Made by a program: the position numbers and the translations under genes | The notes under the pieces: generated by a model | The model's database searches: none | The model's input: the letters and a program-made list of their open reading frames with translations, nothing else | What the model was told of the DNA's origin: nothing | Shown: in pieces, positions 1-6,933 of the stretch | How the letters are laid out: each line of letters begins with the position of its first letter | Numbering within the stretch: the stretch's first letter is position 1 | From: Anaerolineales bacterium | Lineage (GTDB): Bacteria; Chloroflexota; Anaerolineae; Anaerolineales; UBA4823 | Length of the DNA stretch: 51,843 bases | Direction of reading: 5' to 3' | Assembly: GCA_016929095.1 (NCBI GenBank) | Contig: JAFGJM010000040.1 | Coordinates: 1 to 51,843, forward strand

Positions 1-519
1 CTCTGCCTGTCCCGGTTGGATAGGCGAGAAATCTGTATCTTCTATCGACTCAACTCCCATAATTGCCGGAGCGCTGAACTCGGTAAACTCCCCGATTTTT
101 TGGAAACCAAAGCGATCGTTCAAATGTTGAATAGATACATTGTAATTGGCAGTAGCCAGACGCACAATTCCACCGGCTTTTTGCTCCCAGTGTTCGTATA
201 AATATTTCATCAAATAAGAGCCAATACCCCTGCCCTGAAAATCGGGATGGACGCGCAACCCTTCCAGCCACCATTCATTCTCGGTCAATTGGGTGAGCTT
301 GCCTAATCCGATGATCCGTCCGCCATATTCTGCGACAGCCAGCAGTCCTTCAGGGTCGGTTAACCAGGTATTCCACACCAGGGGGACGTAATCATGTCCA
401 TTCCAAATCGTACGGGTCAATTCCTTTACGTCGGGGGTATCTTTGGGTAACGCCGGTCGGCACACCAGTGTGTGTAGACTGGCGGGATTATTCCAATTAA
501 TCTCGGTCATATGTTTCAT
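1..519 (-). CDS. GNAT family N-acetyltransferase, 3' end cut by window
   Basis: The 173 codons visible encode a GNAT-fold acyltransferase that would transfer an acetyl group from acetyl-CoA to an amine; the substrate cannot be told. The acetyl-CoA pyrophosphate-loop motif is clear: VHPDFQGRGIGSYLM, with the Q-x-x-G-x-G core, preceded by the strand EWWLEGLRV. The C-terminal half has a typical NVSIQHLNDRFGFQKIGEF segment. The start at 519 is chosen because its ATG overlaps the stop of the upstream glycosidase gene as ATGA, suggesting translational coupling; a second in-frame ATG lies at 510. No stop codon is reached before position 1, so the C-terminus is missing. It is the distal gene of a two-gene minus-strand operon. 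Family call is firm; specific function unknown. Confidence 0.85.
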   Translation of the reverse strand, partial: MKHMTEINWNNPASLHTLVCRPALPKDTPDVKELTRTIWNGHDYVPLVWNTWLTDPEGLLAVAEYGGRIIGLGKLTQLTENEWWLEGLRVHPDFQGRGIGSYLMKYLYEHWEQKAGGIVRLATANYNVSIQHLNDRFGFQKIGEFTEFSAPAIMGVESIEDTDFSPIQPGQAE

Positions 520-1847
520 GTATCAGGGAAAAGTGTATTGAGAATTTGAGGTGTATGGCGGGCGACTGTTTCAGAAGCGATGCCATTTTGGTGGCAAATT
601 TCTGCATATAAATCGGCGCTGGGACGTTTTCGACGCGCCTGGGTTTCCACATCCAATTCCCATAAACCGAAGCGCTGCGTCCATCCGCGCTCCCATTCAA
701 AATTATCCACTAGCGACCAATGGAAATAACCCTTTATTGGGATACTGCTATTAACCGCCCGCCAGACCTGGTGGATATGCTGTAGCATATAACGCGGGCG
801 AAGGCGGTCGTCTCGATCGTTTACCCCATTTTCGGTAATGATGATGGGCACATTGAATTGCTGTGCCCATCGAAGCGCTTCAAACATACCCATTGGTTCA
901 TTTGCCAGCCAGTTGCCGTCGCTTTTTTCCGCATCTGATCGATAAGAACGTTGAATAAATAGATCGCTAAATTTGCGTAAGTCAAACGAAATATATTCGC
1001 GGGTGTAGTATTGCAGGCCAATAAAATCCAGGGTGTTTTTTGCCTCGGGAAGGTGTTTTCTCGAACCGGCAATGGTCAGCATCCCTGTGCGCAGCGTGCG
1101 CGGGATAGCTTCATTCATCACATTGTTCATTAATCCAGCGCTCCAGAGATCAAGCGGTGACCAGGATTTTTTGGGGTGGATACTCAGATACTGGGGCGCA
1201 ATACCCACTTGCGCGTGAGGTTGTATTTGGTGGATAGCTTGGTATGCTGCGCTATGAGCGCGCAGCAAATTGACAATAACTGTTTTGGCGCTTGATAGAT
1301 CTTTTTTCCCGGGTGGGAAAAGCCCCTGTTGGTATGCCAGGGCGGCGAAAATATTAGGTTCATTAACCGTGACCCACATCGTGACATATTCTTTTAACGC
1401 CTCTACGGTTTTACGAACGAAAGCCTCGAAATACGCAACCACAGTGTCGTTTTCCCAGCTTCCCATTTCTGCTAACCAGATGGGATCGGAAAAGTGATGC
1501 AGGGTAACCAGGGGAGTCATGTGCCGATCGATGAGACCACGCGCCATCTCGCGGTAGTGTTCCAGCGCGTCTTCGTCCCAGCGGTCGGGAGTGGGTTGTA
1601 CCCGGCTCCATTCGATGGAGAAGCGGTGTGAATTTTGTGCGCCTTCCGCAGCACGGTCAAAATCTTCCCGCCAACGCCCGCCCCACCAATCGCACGCTAA
1701 TCCTGATTTATCGCCATTTAGAATGCGCCCTGGTTCTTGTTCCCATGCCCACCAAGTGTTATTGGTATTGTTCCCTTCGACCTGATGGGCAGCCGTAGCG
1801 GCGCCCCACAGAAAGTTGCCGGGAAAAATAAAGATAGCCTGCACCAT
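516..1847 (-). CDS. Glycoside hydrolase family 1 (beta-glucosidase-like)
   Basis: A 443-residue retaining beta-glycosidase of family GH1, close to the usual 440-470. It would hydrolyse terminal beta-linked sugars from disaccharides or glycosides. The N-terminal FLWGAATAAHQVEG block (residues 12-25) opens the TIM barrel. The acid/base Glu is E163 in TVNEPN, the nucleophile is E339 in IITENG, and the late SLVDNFEWERG (378-388) forms the -1 subsite wall. There is no signal peptide, so it is predicted to be cytoplasmic, acting on imported oligosaccharides. An AAGGAG ribosome site sits 7 nt before the ATG, and a promoter can be seen upstream. It is followed by the coupled GNAT gene. Members can be beta-glucosidase, beta-galactosidase or beta-fucosidase; the sequence alone does not separate these. 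Confidence 0.95.
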   Translation of the reverse strand: MVQAIFIFPGNFLWGAATAAHQVEGNNTNNTWWAWEQEPGRILNGDKSGLACDWWGGRWREDFDRAAEGAQNSHRFSIEWSRVQPTPDRWDEDALEHYREMARGLIDRHMTPLVTLHHFSDPIWLAEMGSWENDTVVAYFEAFVRKTVEALKEYVTMWVTVNEPNIFAALAYQQGLFPPGKKDLSSAKTVIVNLLRAHSAAYQAIHQIQPHAQVGIAPQYLSIHPKKSWSPLDLWSAGLMNNVMNEAIPRTLRTGMLTIAGSRKHLPEAKNTLDFIGLQYYTREYISFDLRKFSDLFIQRSYRSDAEKSDGNWLANEPMGMFEALRWAQQFNVPIIITENGVNDRDDRLRPRYMLQHIHQVWRAVNSSIPIKGYFHWSLVDNFEWERGWTQRFGLWELDVETQARRKRPSADLYAEICHQNGIASETVARHTPQILNTLFPDT

Positions 1848-1895
1848 GCATTTGCTCCTTATAGATATAAATTATGAAAAAATTATCCCACGCCC

Positions 1896-1924
1896 ATTTT
1901 AGCCGCCAGGGGGAATTTTGGCAA
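1896..1924 (-). promoter_or_regulatory. Putative sigma-70 promoter for the GH1/GNAT operon
   Basis: On the minus strand TTGCCA (1919-1924) is followed by a 17-nt spacer and TAAAAT (1896-1901). Transcription would begin near 1889, giving a leader of about 40 nt before the GH1 start codon. Found by eye. Confidence 0.5.
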
Positions 1925-1947
1925 CGTGTGAGTAAATGTAATGATTA

Positions 1948-2544
1948 TTACGAAAGGGTAAATTTATTGGATGTTGCTGATGGGTGAAGTTGATCATCCT
2001 GCCATTGTTGAGGATTATTATCAATGTAACGCCAAATGTTATGAAATTCCTTTTCATTACGAATGATGTGGTCGAAGAAATTACGTTGCCAGATAATAAA
2101 AATACCCAATTCGCGTTTGGCGCGCCCTGTAACACTGGATTTATATCCCGCCACAAATGATGACAAAGATTTTTGCATTCTTATTGGCGTATGTCGTGCT
2201 TCTTCGTTTCGGTGATTTTGTTCTAGAGGGTTTACGATGTCTATCCCTGCTGGGGGAACCGTGTTTGCTTCAACAATCCAAACAATGCCATGAATGTGGT
2301 TTGGCATAACAACAAATTCATCATCATGGAGAAGGATTTCTTTGCGGATTTTTGTTGAGTTAAACCATTCTTCCCGTACAATATGACCTAATATCGAAAG
2401 TTGCATCTGTCCGTTTGCAATTGTGCCGAATATTTCCCGACGTTTATGTGCGACAATGGTTATGAAATATGCACCTGGTTGGGTGTAATCGTATCCTTGT
2501 AAGCGGTAAGATCTGCGGTGGTGGAGGTTGGGAGGAAATTTCAT
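1948..2544 (-). CDS. REP-associated tyrosine transposase (RAYT), Y1/HUH family
   Basis: A 198-residue Y1-type (IS200/IS605-like) HUH nuclease of the single-copy domesticated RAYT class. The metal-binding HUH motif is MPNHIHGIVWI with H83 and H85. The catalytic tyrosine is predicted to be Y134 in SFVAGYKSSVT. The N-terminal RRSYRLQGYDYTQPGAYFIT and the C-terminal IWQRNFFDHIIRNEKEF...YIDNNP are characteristic of this family. RAYTs nick and join single-stranded DNA at REP hairpins carrying a GTAG foot. Such an array begins about 40 bp upstream of this gene, which supports the class. No flanking insertion-sequence ends or second ORF were seen, so it is not an ordinary mobile element. The ATG has no clear ribosome site. 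It appears intact. Confidence 0.88.
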   Translation of the reverse strand: MKFPPNLHHRRSYRLQGYDYTQPGAYFITIVAHKRREIFGTIANGQMQLSILGHIVREEWFNSTKIRKEILLHDDEFVVMPNHIHGIVWIVEANTVPPAGIDIVNPLEQNHRNEEARHTPIRMQKSLSSFVAGYKSSVTGRAKRELGIFIIWQRNFFDHIIRNEKEFHNIWRYIDNNPQQWQDDQLHPSATSNKFTLS

Positions 2545-2868
2545 GATGATTTTTATGGGGTGGGTTATTTGGTAAACATTATTGGGCGGACGCCGTTTTT
2601 ACCAATATAGGTAATGTAGGGGTCAACGGCGTCGCCCATAAAAGATGTGATGTTTAGGCAGGCGGTGTCCATACCAAAACAGATGCCGTAGGGGTCGACG
2701 GCGTCGACCATGCAAGATGTGATGTTAAGACAGGCGGTGCCCTTACCAAAAAAGATACCGTAGAGGTCGACGGTGTCGACCTTAACGGCGTCAACCCGGA
2801 ATAGAAAATCAAACATCAGCCCATTTCATCCGAATTGGCGACATAAAGGATCCAATGTCAATATTGAA

Positions 2869-2891
2869 GGGCGGACGCCGTCCGCCCCTAC
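2869..2891 (-). repeat. Type-B REP hairpin, copy 1
   Basis: Perfect 9-bp inverted repeat with a 1-nt centre (2869-2887), directly followed on the plus strand by CTAC, that is GTAG at the 5' foot on the minus strand. Confidence 0.85.
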
Positions 2892-3120
2892 ATGCGGTGA
2901 TATTGAGGCAGGGGAGACGCCTTTACCCAAAAAGATACCGTAGAGGTCGACGGCGTCGCCCATACAAGATGTGATATTTAGGCAGGCGGTGTCCATACCA
3001 AAACAGATGCCGTAGGGGTCGACGGTGTCGACCATAACGGCGTCGACCGGGAATAAAAAATCAAACATATGCGTATTTTATCCGAATTGGCGACATAGAG
3101 GATCCAATGTCAATATTGAA

Positions 3121-3143
3121 GGGCGGACGCTGTTCGCCCCTAC
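3121..3143 (-). repeat. Type-B REP hairpin, copy 2 (degenerate)
   Basis: Same element as the copy at 2869 but with two substitutions in the right arm (CTGTTCGCCC), so the stem is imperfect; the GTAG foot at 3140-3143 is kept. Confidence 0.8.
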
Positions 3144-3298
3144 ATGCGGTGATATTGAGGCAGGCGGTGTCCATACCAAAACAGATACCGTAGGGGTCGA
3201 CGGTGTCTACCATAACGGCGTCAACCCGGAAAAGAAAATCAAACATATGCGTATTTTATCCGAATTGGTGACATAGAGGATCCAATGTCAATATTGAA

Positions 3299-3321
3299 GG
3301 GCGGACGCCGTCCGCCCCTAC
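3299..3321 (-). repeat. Type-B REP hairpin, copy 3
   Basis: Perfect copy of the 19-nt palindrome (3299-3317) with the GTAG foot at 3318-3321 on the minus strand; its flanks match the other two copies for many tens of bases. Confidence 0.85.
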
Positions 3322-3648
3322 ATGCGGTGATATTGAGGCAGGGGAGGCACCTTTACCCAAAAAGATACCGTAGGGGTCGACGGCGTCGCCCATAAATGAT
3401 GTGATATTGATGCATTATCGCCACCCATACCAAAACAGATACCGTAGAGGTCGACGGCGTTCTTTGACACATGAGGATATTATTGATGAGATTATTGTAA
3501 AAAATGTATCATTTGATGGTATGCTTATTCTTAAGAAAAAAATCATTGAAACAAGGTAAAGGTAAAATTCATAAGTGATCCTCTAAAATTAAAGATAGTC
3601 AACTGACAACCAACAACTGATAACTAATATCTAAATCAGGAGGGCGAA

Positions 3649-4782
3649 ATGACAGAGGTGTATATCGTTTCTGCTGTGCGTTCTCCGGTGGGAGTGGGTA
3701 AACCGACCGGCAGCCTGGCGCCTCTCACTCCGATAAATATAACTGCCATGATGTTACAAGAAGCTATCCATCGGGCGGGTATTGAAGCGGACTGCCTCGA
3801 CGATGTGATTTGGGGCTGTGTGTCTCAGCTTGGAGACCAGGGGGCAAACCTGGCTCGGTTGGCAGCTTTAAAAGCCGGTTTTCCAACCCGTATTCCGGCG
3901 GTAACACTGAATCGTATGTGCGGTTCCAGTCAGCAAGCGCTTCATTTTGCCTGTCAGGCAATCCTCAGCGGAGATATGGATATAATCGTTGCCGGCGGAA
4001 CAGAGATGATGTCTCACCAACCAATAGGCAGCGATTGGCCTAAAGAATGGCCGGCAGATTTTCCCTATAAACTGGTACATCAGGGCATTAGCGCTGAGTT
4101 GATCGCCGAGAAATGGGGATTATCCCGTGAAACACTGGACGATTTCAGCTATCAAAGCCACCTTCGAGCCATGCAAGCCATTCAAAAAGGGGTATTTGAA
4201 AGCCAGATCCTTCCGCTTCAAAGACCGGATGGGGAGATCATAAAAACGGATGAAGGGGTGCGCATGCCTCCTGATCGCCAGAAAATGGCAGCGTTGAAAC
4301 CGGTTTTTAAAGAAAATGGTGTCATTACCGCCGGTAATGCCAGCCAGGTTAGCGATGGTTGTGCTGCTATGGTCGTGGCATCTGTAAAGGCGGTGGGGGT
4401 GTATAATTTATCTCCGATTGCCCGGGTGATTGCCCGTACCGTGGTTGGCTGTGACCCGATCTTAATGTTGGATGGTCCAATTCCGGCGACCAAGCAAGTG
4501 TTGCAACGGGCTGGACTGAATATAAGTGATATGGATGTCATGGAAGTAAATGAGGCATTTGCCTCGGTAGCATTAGCCTGGATTAAAGAATACGAACCGG
4601 ATATGGAAAAATTCAATCCCAACGGAGGCGCGATTGCCCTGGGACATCCTTTAGGCGCCACCGGTGCTGTTCTGATGACCAAACTTTTGTATGAGTTACA
4701 ACGTGTAAAGGGTCAATATGGCTTGCAGACCATGTGCATCGGGCATGGCATGGCAACCGCCACAGTGATCGAAAAGGTATAA
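3649..4782 (+). CDS. Thiolase / acetyl-CoA C-acyltransferase
   Basis: A 377-residue thiolase that condenses two acyl-CoAs (acetoacetyl-CoA synthesis) or thiolytically cleaves 3-ketoacyl-CoA. The nucleophilic cysteine is C91 in NRMCGSSQQALHFACQAI. The NEAF loop follows near residue 302. The general-base histidine is H333 in GGAIALGHPLGATGA, and the second catalytic cysteine is C363 in CIGHGMATA. It is slightly shorter than typical 390-residue enzymes, with a compact loop domain. A strong AGGAGGG site precedes the ATG. It lies 10 nt ahead of folK, so the two are probably cotranscribed, although no pathway link is apparent. Biosynthetic versus degradative role cannot be told: no HMG-CoA, PHB or beta-oxidation genes are adjacent. 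Confidence 0.93.
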   Translation: MTEVYIVSAVRSPVGVGKPTGSLAPLTPINITAMMLQEAIHRAGIEADCLDDVIWGCVSQLGDQGANLARLAALKAGFPTRIPAVTLNRMCGSSQQALHFACQAILSGDMDIIVAGGTEMMSHQPIGSDWPKEWPADFPYKLVHQGISAELIAEKWGLSRETLDDFSYQSHLRAMQAIQKGVFESQILPLQRPDGEIIKTDEGVRMPPDRQKMAALKPVFKENGVITAGNASQVSDGCAAMVVASVKAVGVYNLSPIARVIARTVVGCDPILMLDGPIPATKQVLQRAGLNISDMDVMEVNEAFASVALAWIKEYEPDMEKFNPNGGAIALGHPLGATGAVLMTKLLYELQRVKGQYGLQTMCIGHGMATATVIEKV

Positions 4783-4792
4783 CGAATAAACC

Positions 4793-5284
4793 ATGAAAGA
4801 CACCACGCATACAGTTTTTATCGGGCTGGGCTCGAACATGGGAGACCGAATGGAGAATCTGACGGCTGCTCGCCAGGCGCTGCCTCCTCAGGTTGTAGTT
4901 TTGGAGATATCACCCATATACGAAACCCGCCCCTGGGGTTACACCGATCAACCGGATTTTCTCAATCAAGTGATAAAAGCCCAAACCGTGTTAGAACCTT
5001 TAGATTTGCTGGCTTATCTTAAACAAAGGGAATTTCGTTTAGGCAGGACGCCAACATTTAAAAATGGTCCACGGGTTGTCGATCTTGATGTGCTTTTTTA
5101 TGATGACTTGGTTTTTGATTCGCCCACTTTAAATATTCCCCACCCGGGTATACCCACCAGGGCATTTGTGCTGGCGCCTCTGACGGATATTGCGCCGGAA
5201 TATCGCCATCCGGTATCCGGGAAAACGATGCAGGAATTATTGGCTGGTGTTGATTCCGGAGAGGTAAAGAAAATTTACCCCTAA
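4793..5284 (+). CDS. folK: 2-amino-4-hydroxy-6-hydroxymethyldihydropteridine diphosphokinase
   Basis: HPPK, 163 residues, transfers pyrophosphate from ATP to 6-hydroxymethyl-7,8-dihydropterin in folate synthesis. The N-terminal GLGSNMGDRMENL is the family opening, YETRPWGYTDQPDFLNQV is the pterin-binding loop, and GPRVVDLDVLFYDD is the HPPK signature with its metal-binding Asp pair. The C-terminal IPHPGIPTRAFVLAPL is also typical. It starts 10 nt after the thiolase stop with no clear Shine-Dalgarno. The next folate enzyme, folP, follows one gene later. FolB, often fused or adjacent, is not seen in the window. Confidence 0.95.
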   Translation: MKDTTHTVFIGLGSNMGDRMENLTAARQALPPQVVVLEISPIYETRPWGYTDQPDFLNQVIKAQTVLEPLDLLAYLKQREFRLGRTPTFKNGPRVVDLDVLFYDDLVFDSPTLNIPHPGIPTRAFVLAPLTDIAPEYRHPVSGKTMQELLAGVDSGEVKKIYP

Positions 5285-5302
5285 TCATTCAATTTGTGAT
5301 AG

Positions 5303-5308
5303 TATAAT
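5303..5308 (+). promoter_or_regulatory. Possible -10 element (TATAAT) upstream of the unknown gene
   Basis: A consensus TATAAT lies 95 nt before the start at 5403, directly after the folK stop. No good -35 hexamer is visible at the right distance, so this is tentative. Confidence 0.3.
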
Positions 5309-5402
5309 ATTTGCCCCAAGTTCTACGATATTGACGTAAGGCGACCAATCACAACGGTAATACGTCTTTATGCCAATAAAAAAAAACAGGAGAGGTTTAG
5401 AA

Positions 5403-5828
5403 ATGACTGGAGAGAACCTTAAGCCGCTCAATTGGACTCCTACCCCAAATATTGGATATACAGTACACCGTCGTTCGGATGGAGGAATGCATTATACCTT
5501 TACCGATGTTAGCAGAGAGACGCTAAAACATTGGCGAGATTTTTCTGTAGAGCATTTAATGGATTCGGATCGTTTGACCAGGAATTTATACGACTTACGA
5601 CAAATCGCAGAAATACCTGACGAAGCGATCGATATCGCCGTTGAATTGGCTAATGATCCTTCGGCGCGCAATATTCGCTTGGCGGTGGTGGTTGCCGACG
5701 AACAAACACAAAAAGCGATCCAGGAACTCGCCGCGTTGATCAGGCCAGGGGGGTTAGAAATGGGTATTTTTATTGATGTGGATGAAGCAGACCGTTGGTT
5801 GAATCGCCCCTTGACGCAGGTGGTCTGA
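5403..5828 (+). CDS. Conserved-looking hypothetical protein, possible STAS/SpoIIAA-like fold
   Basis: Not confidently recognised. The start at 5403 is chosen over an upstream in-frame ATG at 5370 because AGGAGAGG lies 7 nt before it. The 141-residue product is soluble with no signal peptide or membrane segment. The first third is polar (NIGYTVHRRSDGGMHYTFTDVS). The remainder alternates predicted helices and strands: DEAIDIAVELANDPSARNIRLAVVVADEQ, then an amphipathic helix, then GLEMGIFIDVDEADRWL. This alternating pattern ending in an IFxDxxxADRWL element resembles SpoIIAA/STAS-like proteins, but that is only an impression. It sits between folK and folP in the same direction, though a role in folate synthesis is not implied by the sequence. 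Confidence 0.7.
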   Translation: MTGENLKPLNWTPTPNIGYTVHRRSDGGMHYTFTDVSRETLKHWRDFSVEHLMDSDRLTRNLYDLRQIAEIPDEAIDIAVELANDPSARNIRLAVVVADEQTQKAIQELAALIRPGGLEMGIFIDVDEADRWLNRPLTQVV

Positions 5829-5996
5829 AATAAAATTGCTTTAAACCAGCAAAGACATATATATTTTTCTCCTTTTTGCTTTGGCCGATCAACGATGGTT
5901 GATTCTCGCGAAATATCTATCCATCACTACCAGGTGCATAAGTTAATTTGAATTCACAAAAATTATCAAAAACAGGATATTTTTAAAGGCAGTGTT

Positions 5997-6905
5997 ATGA
6001 ATTCACTTAAGTCACATGAACTCATGATTGGAAATCGCACATTTCGTTGGGGTGAACGCACATACATCATGGGGATAATCAATATCACACCGGACAGCTT
6101 TTCCGGAGATGGATTGTTGCAAGATATCTCTGAAAGAGAGGCAGATGAAATCTTTGTGGCAAATGCACTGGGTTTAGCTCGGCGGTTTGTGGAAGCCGGC
6201 GTGGATATCCTGGATATCGGCGGTGAAAGCACGCGACCCGGCGCGCAACCGGCGCCCCTGGAGAAAGAGTTGGGGCATGTAATTCCCGCCATTTGCGCCA
6301 TCGCCAATGAATTGGATATATTGATATCGGTGGATACCTATAAAGCGCTGGTTGCGGAGGCGGCTTTGCAATCGGGCGCACATATAGTCAATGATATCTG
6401 GGGGTTTCACGCCGATCCCGCGATGGCAGAGGTGGCGACGAAATTCCAGGCGCCGGTTATTTTGATGCATAACCGCAGCTCCTGGGTAAACGCGGAGGTT
6501 GAGGAACGCCTGGGGGGGCGCTATGTGGGCATTCCCTACGATGATTTGATCAAGGATATTTGCGACGAATTATTGGAAAGTGTGGAATTAGCTCATCAAG
6601 CCGGCATTCCCGACGAACGGATCATTCTGGATGCCGGAATTGGATTTGGGAAAACAGTTGAACAGAACTTGGAATTGCTAGACAGGATGCAGGAGATACG
6701 CGCCCTGGGTTACCCTCTCCTGAGTGGTCCGTCCCGCAAATCGTTTATTGGCTACACTCTGGATTTGCCTCCGGATCAGAGGCTGGAAGGGACTCTGGCG
6801 GCGATAGCGGTGAGCATTGTGCGCGGGGCGGATATCATTCGCGTCCACGATGTTGAGCAGGCAATCCGGGTAGCACGAATGACCGATGCCATTGTACGGC
6901 GATAA
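5997..6905 (+). CDS. folP: Dihydropteroate synthase
   Basis: 302 residues; joins 6-hydroxymethyl-dihydropterin pyrophosphate with p-aminobenzoate to give dihydropteroate, the sulfonamide target. The TIM-barrel motifs are all present in order: MGIINITPDSFSGDG (pterin and pABA loop 1), DIGGESTRPGA (loop 2), ISVDTYK, IVNDIWG, VILMHNR, ILDAGIGFGKT with the pterin-binding Asp, LLSGPSRKSFIG with the Ser-Arg-Lys triad, and RVHDV at the C-terminus. An AAAGG site precedes the ATG. About 170 nt of AT-rich sequence separate it from the preceding small gene. Its stop overlaps the region upstream of the aconitase start, so the two may be cotranscribed. Confidence 0.96.
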   Translation: MNSLKSHELMIGNRTFRWGERTYIMGIINITPDSFSGDGLLQDISEREADEIFVANALGLARRFVEAGVDILDIGGESTRPGAQPAPLEKELGHVIPAICAIANELDILISVDTYKALVAEAALQSGAHIVNDIWGFHADPAMAEVATKFQAPVILMHNRSSWVNAEVEERLGGRYVGIPYDDLIKDICDELLESVELAHQAGIPDERIILDAGIGFGKTVEQNLELLDRMQEIRALGYPLLSGPSRKSFIGYTLDLPPDQRLEGTLAAIAVSIVRGADIIRVHDVEQAIRVARMTDAIVRR

Positions 6906-6933
6906 TATGGATTATGTAATCAATGGAGTTGGA

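Larger units (their letters stand above)
2584..3465. repeat. REP/BIME-like palindrome array beside the RAYT gene
   Basis: About 0.9 kb made of two unit types. Type A reads on the plus strand as GTAG, one base, then GGTCGAC-GGC-GTCGACC or a close variant. Eight copies have their GTAG at 2616, 2688, 2760, 2940, 3012, 3190, 3370 and 3444, usually led by CAGATACC. Spacing alternates between about 72 and 180 nt. Type B is a minus-strand palindrome GGGCGGACG-C-CGTCCGCCC with its own GTAG foot, present three times in the longer spacers. Opposite orientation of A and B resembles a bacterial interspersed mosaic element. Flanking text (for example AGGATCCAATGTCAATATT) is also repeated, so the array probably grew by tandem duplication. 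Open frames inside it look like repeat artefacts. The 3466-3648 remainder is AT-rich spacer ending in the thiolase ribosome site. Confidence 0.88.

Noticed and set aside
1948..2544. Complete IS200/IS605 insertion sequence
   Set aside because: No tnpB/iscB partner or paired end hairpins with target sequence; gene context fits a domesticated RAYT.
2565..3246. Three minus-strand frames of 61-83 codons (2565-2816, 2826-3068, 3061-3246) all starting MFDFLF
   Set aside because: They arise from the repeated DNA of the palindrome array, have no ribosome sites, and their similarity is explained by the nucleotide repeats.
2584..3465. CRISPR array
   Set aside because: Repeats are palindromes on both strands with spacers that are themselves repeated, unit length varies between about 72 and 180 nt, and no cas genes are near.
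4218..4682. 154-codon frame antisense to the thiolase
   Set aside because: Fully inside a clear thiolase gene; Ala/Pro/Thr-rich composition is typical of a reverse-strand shadow.
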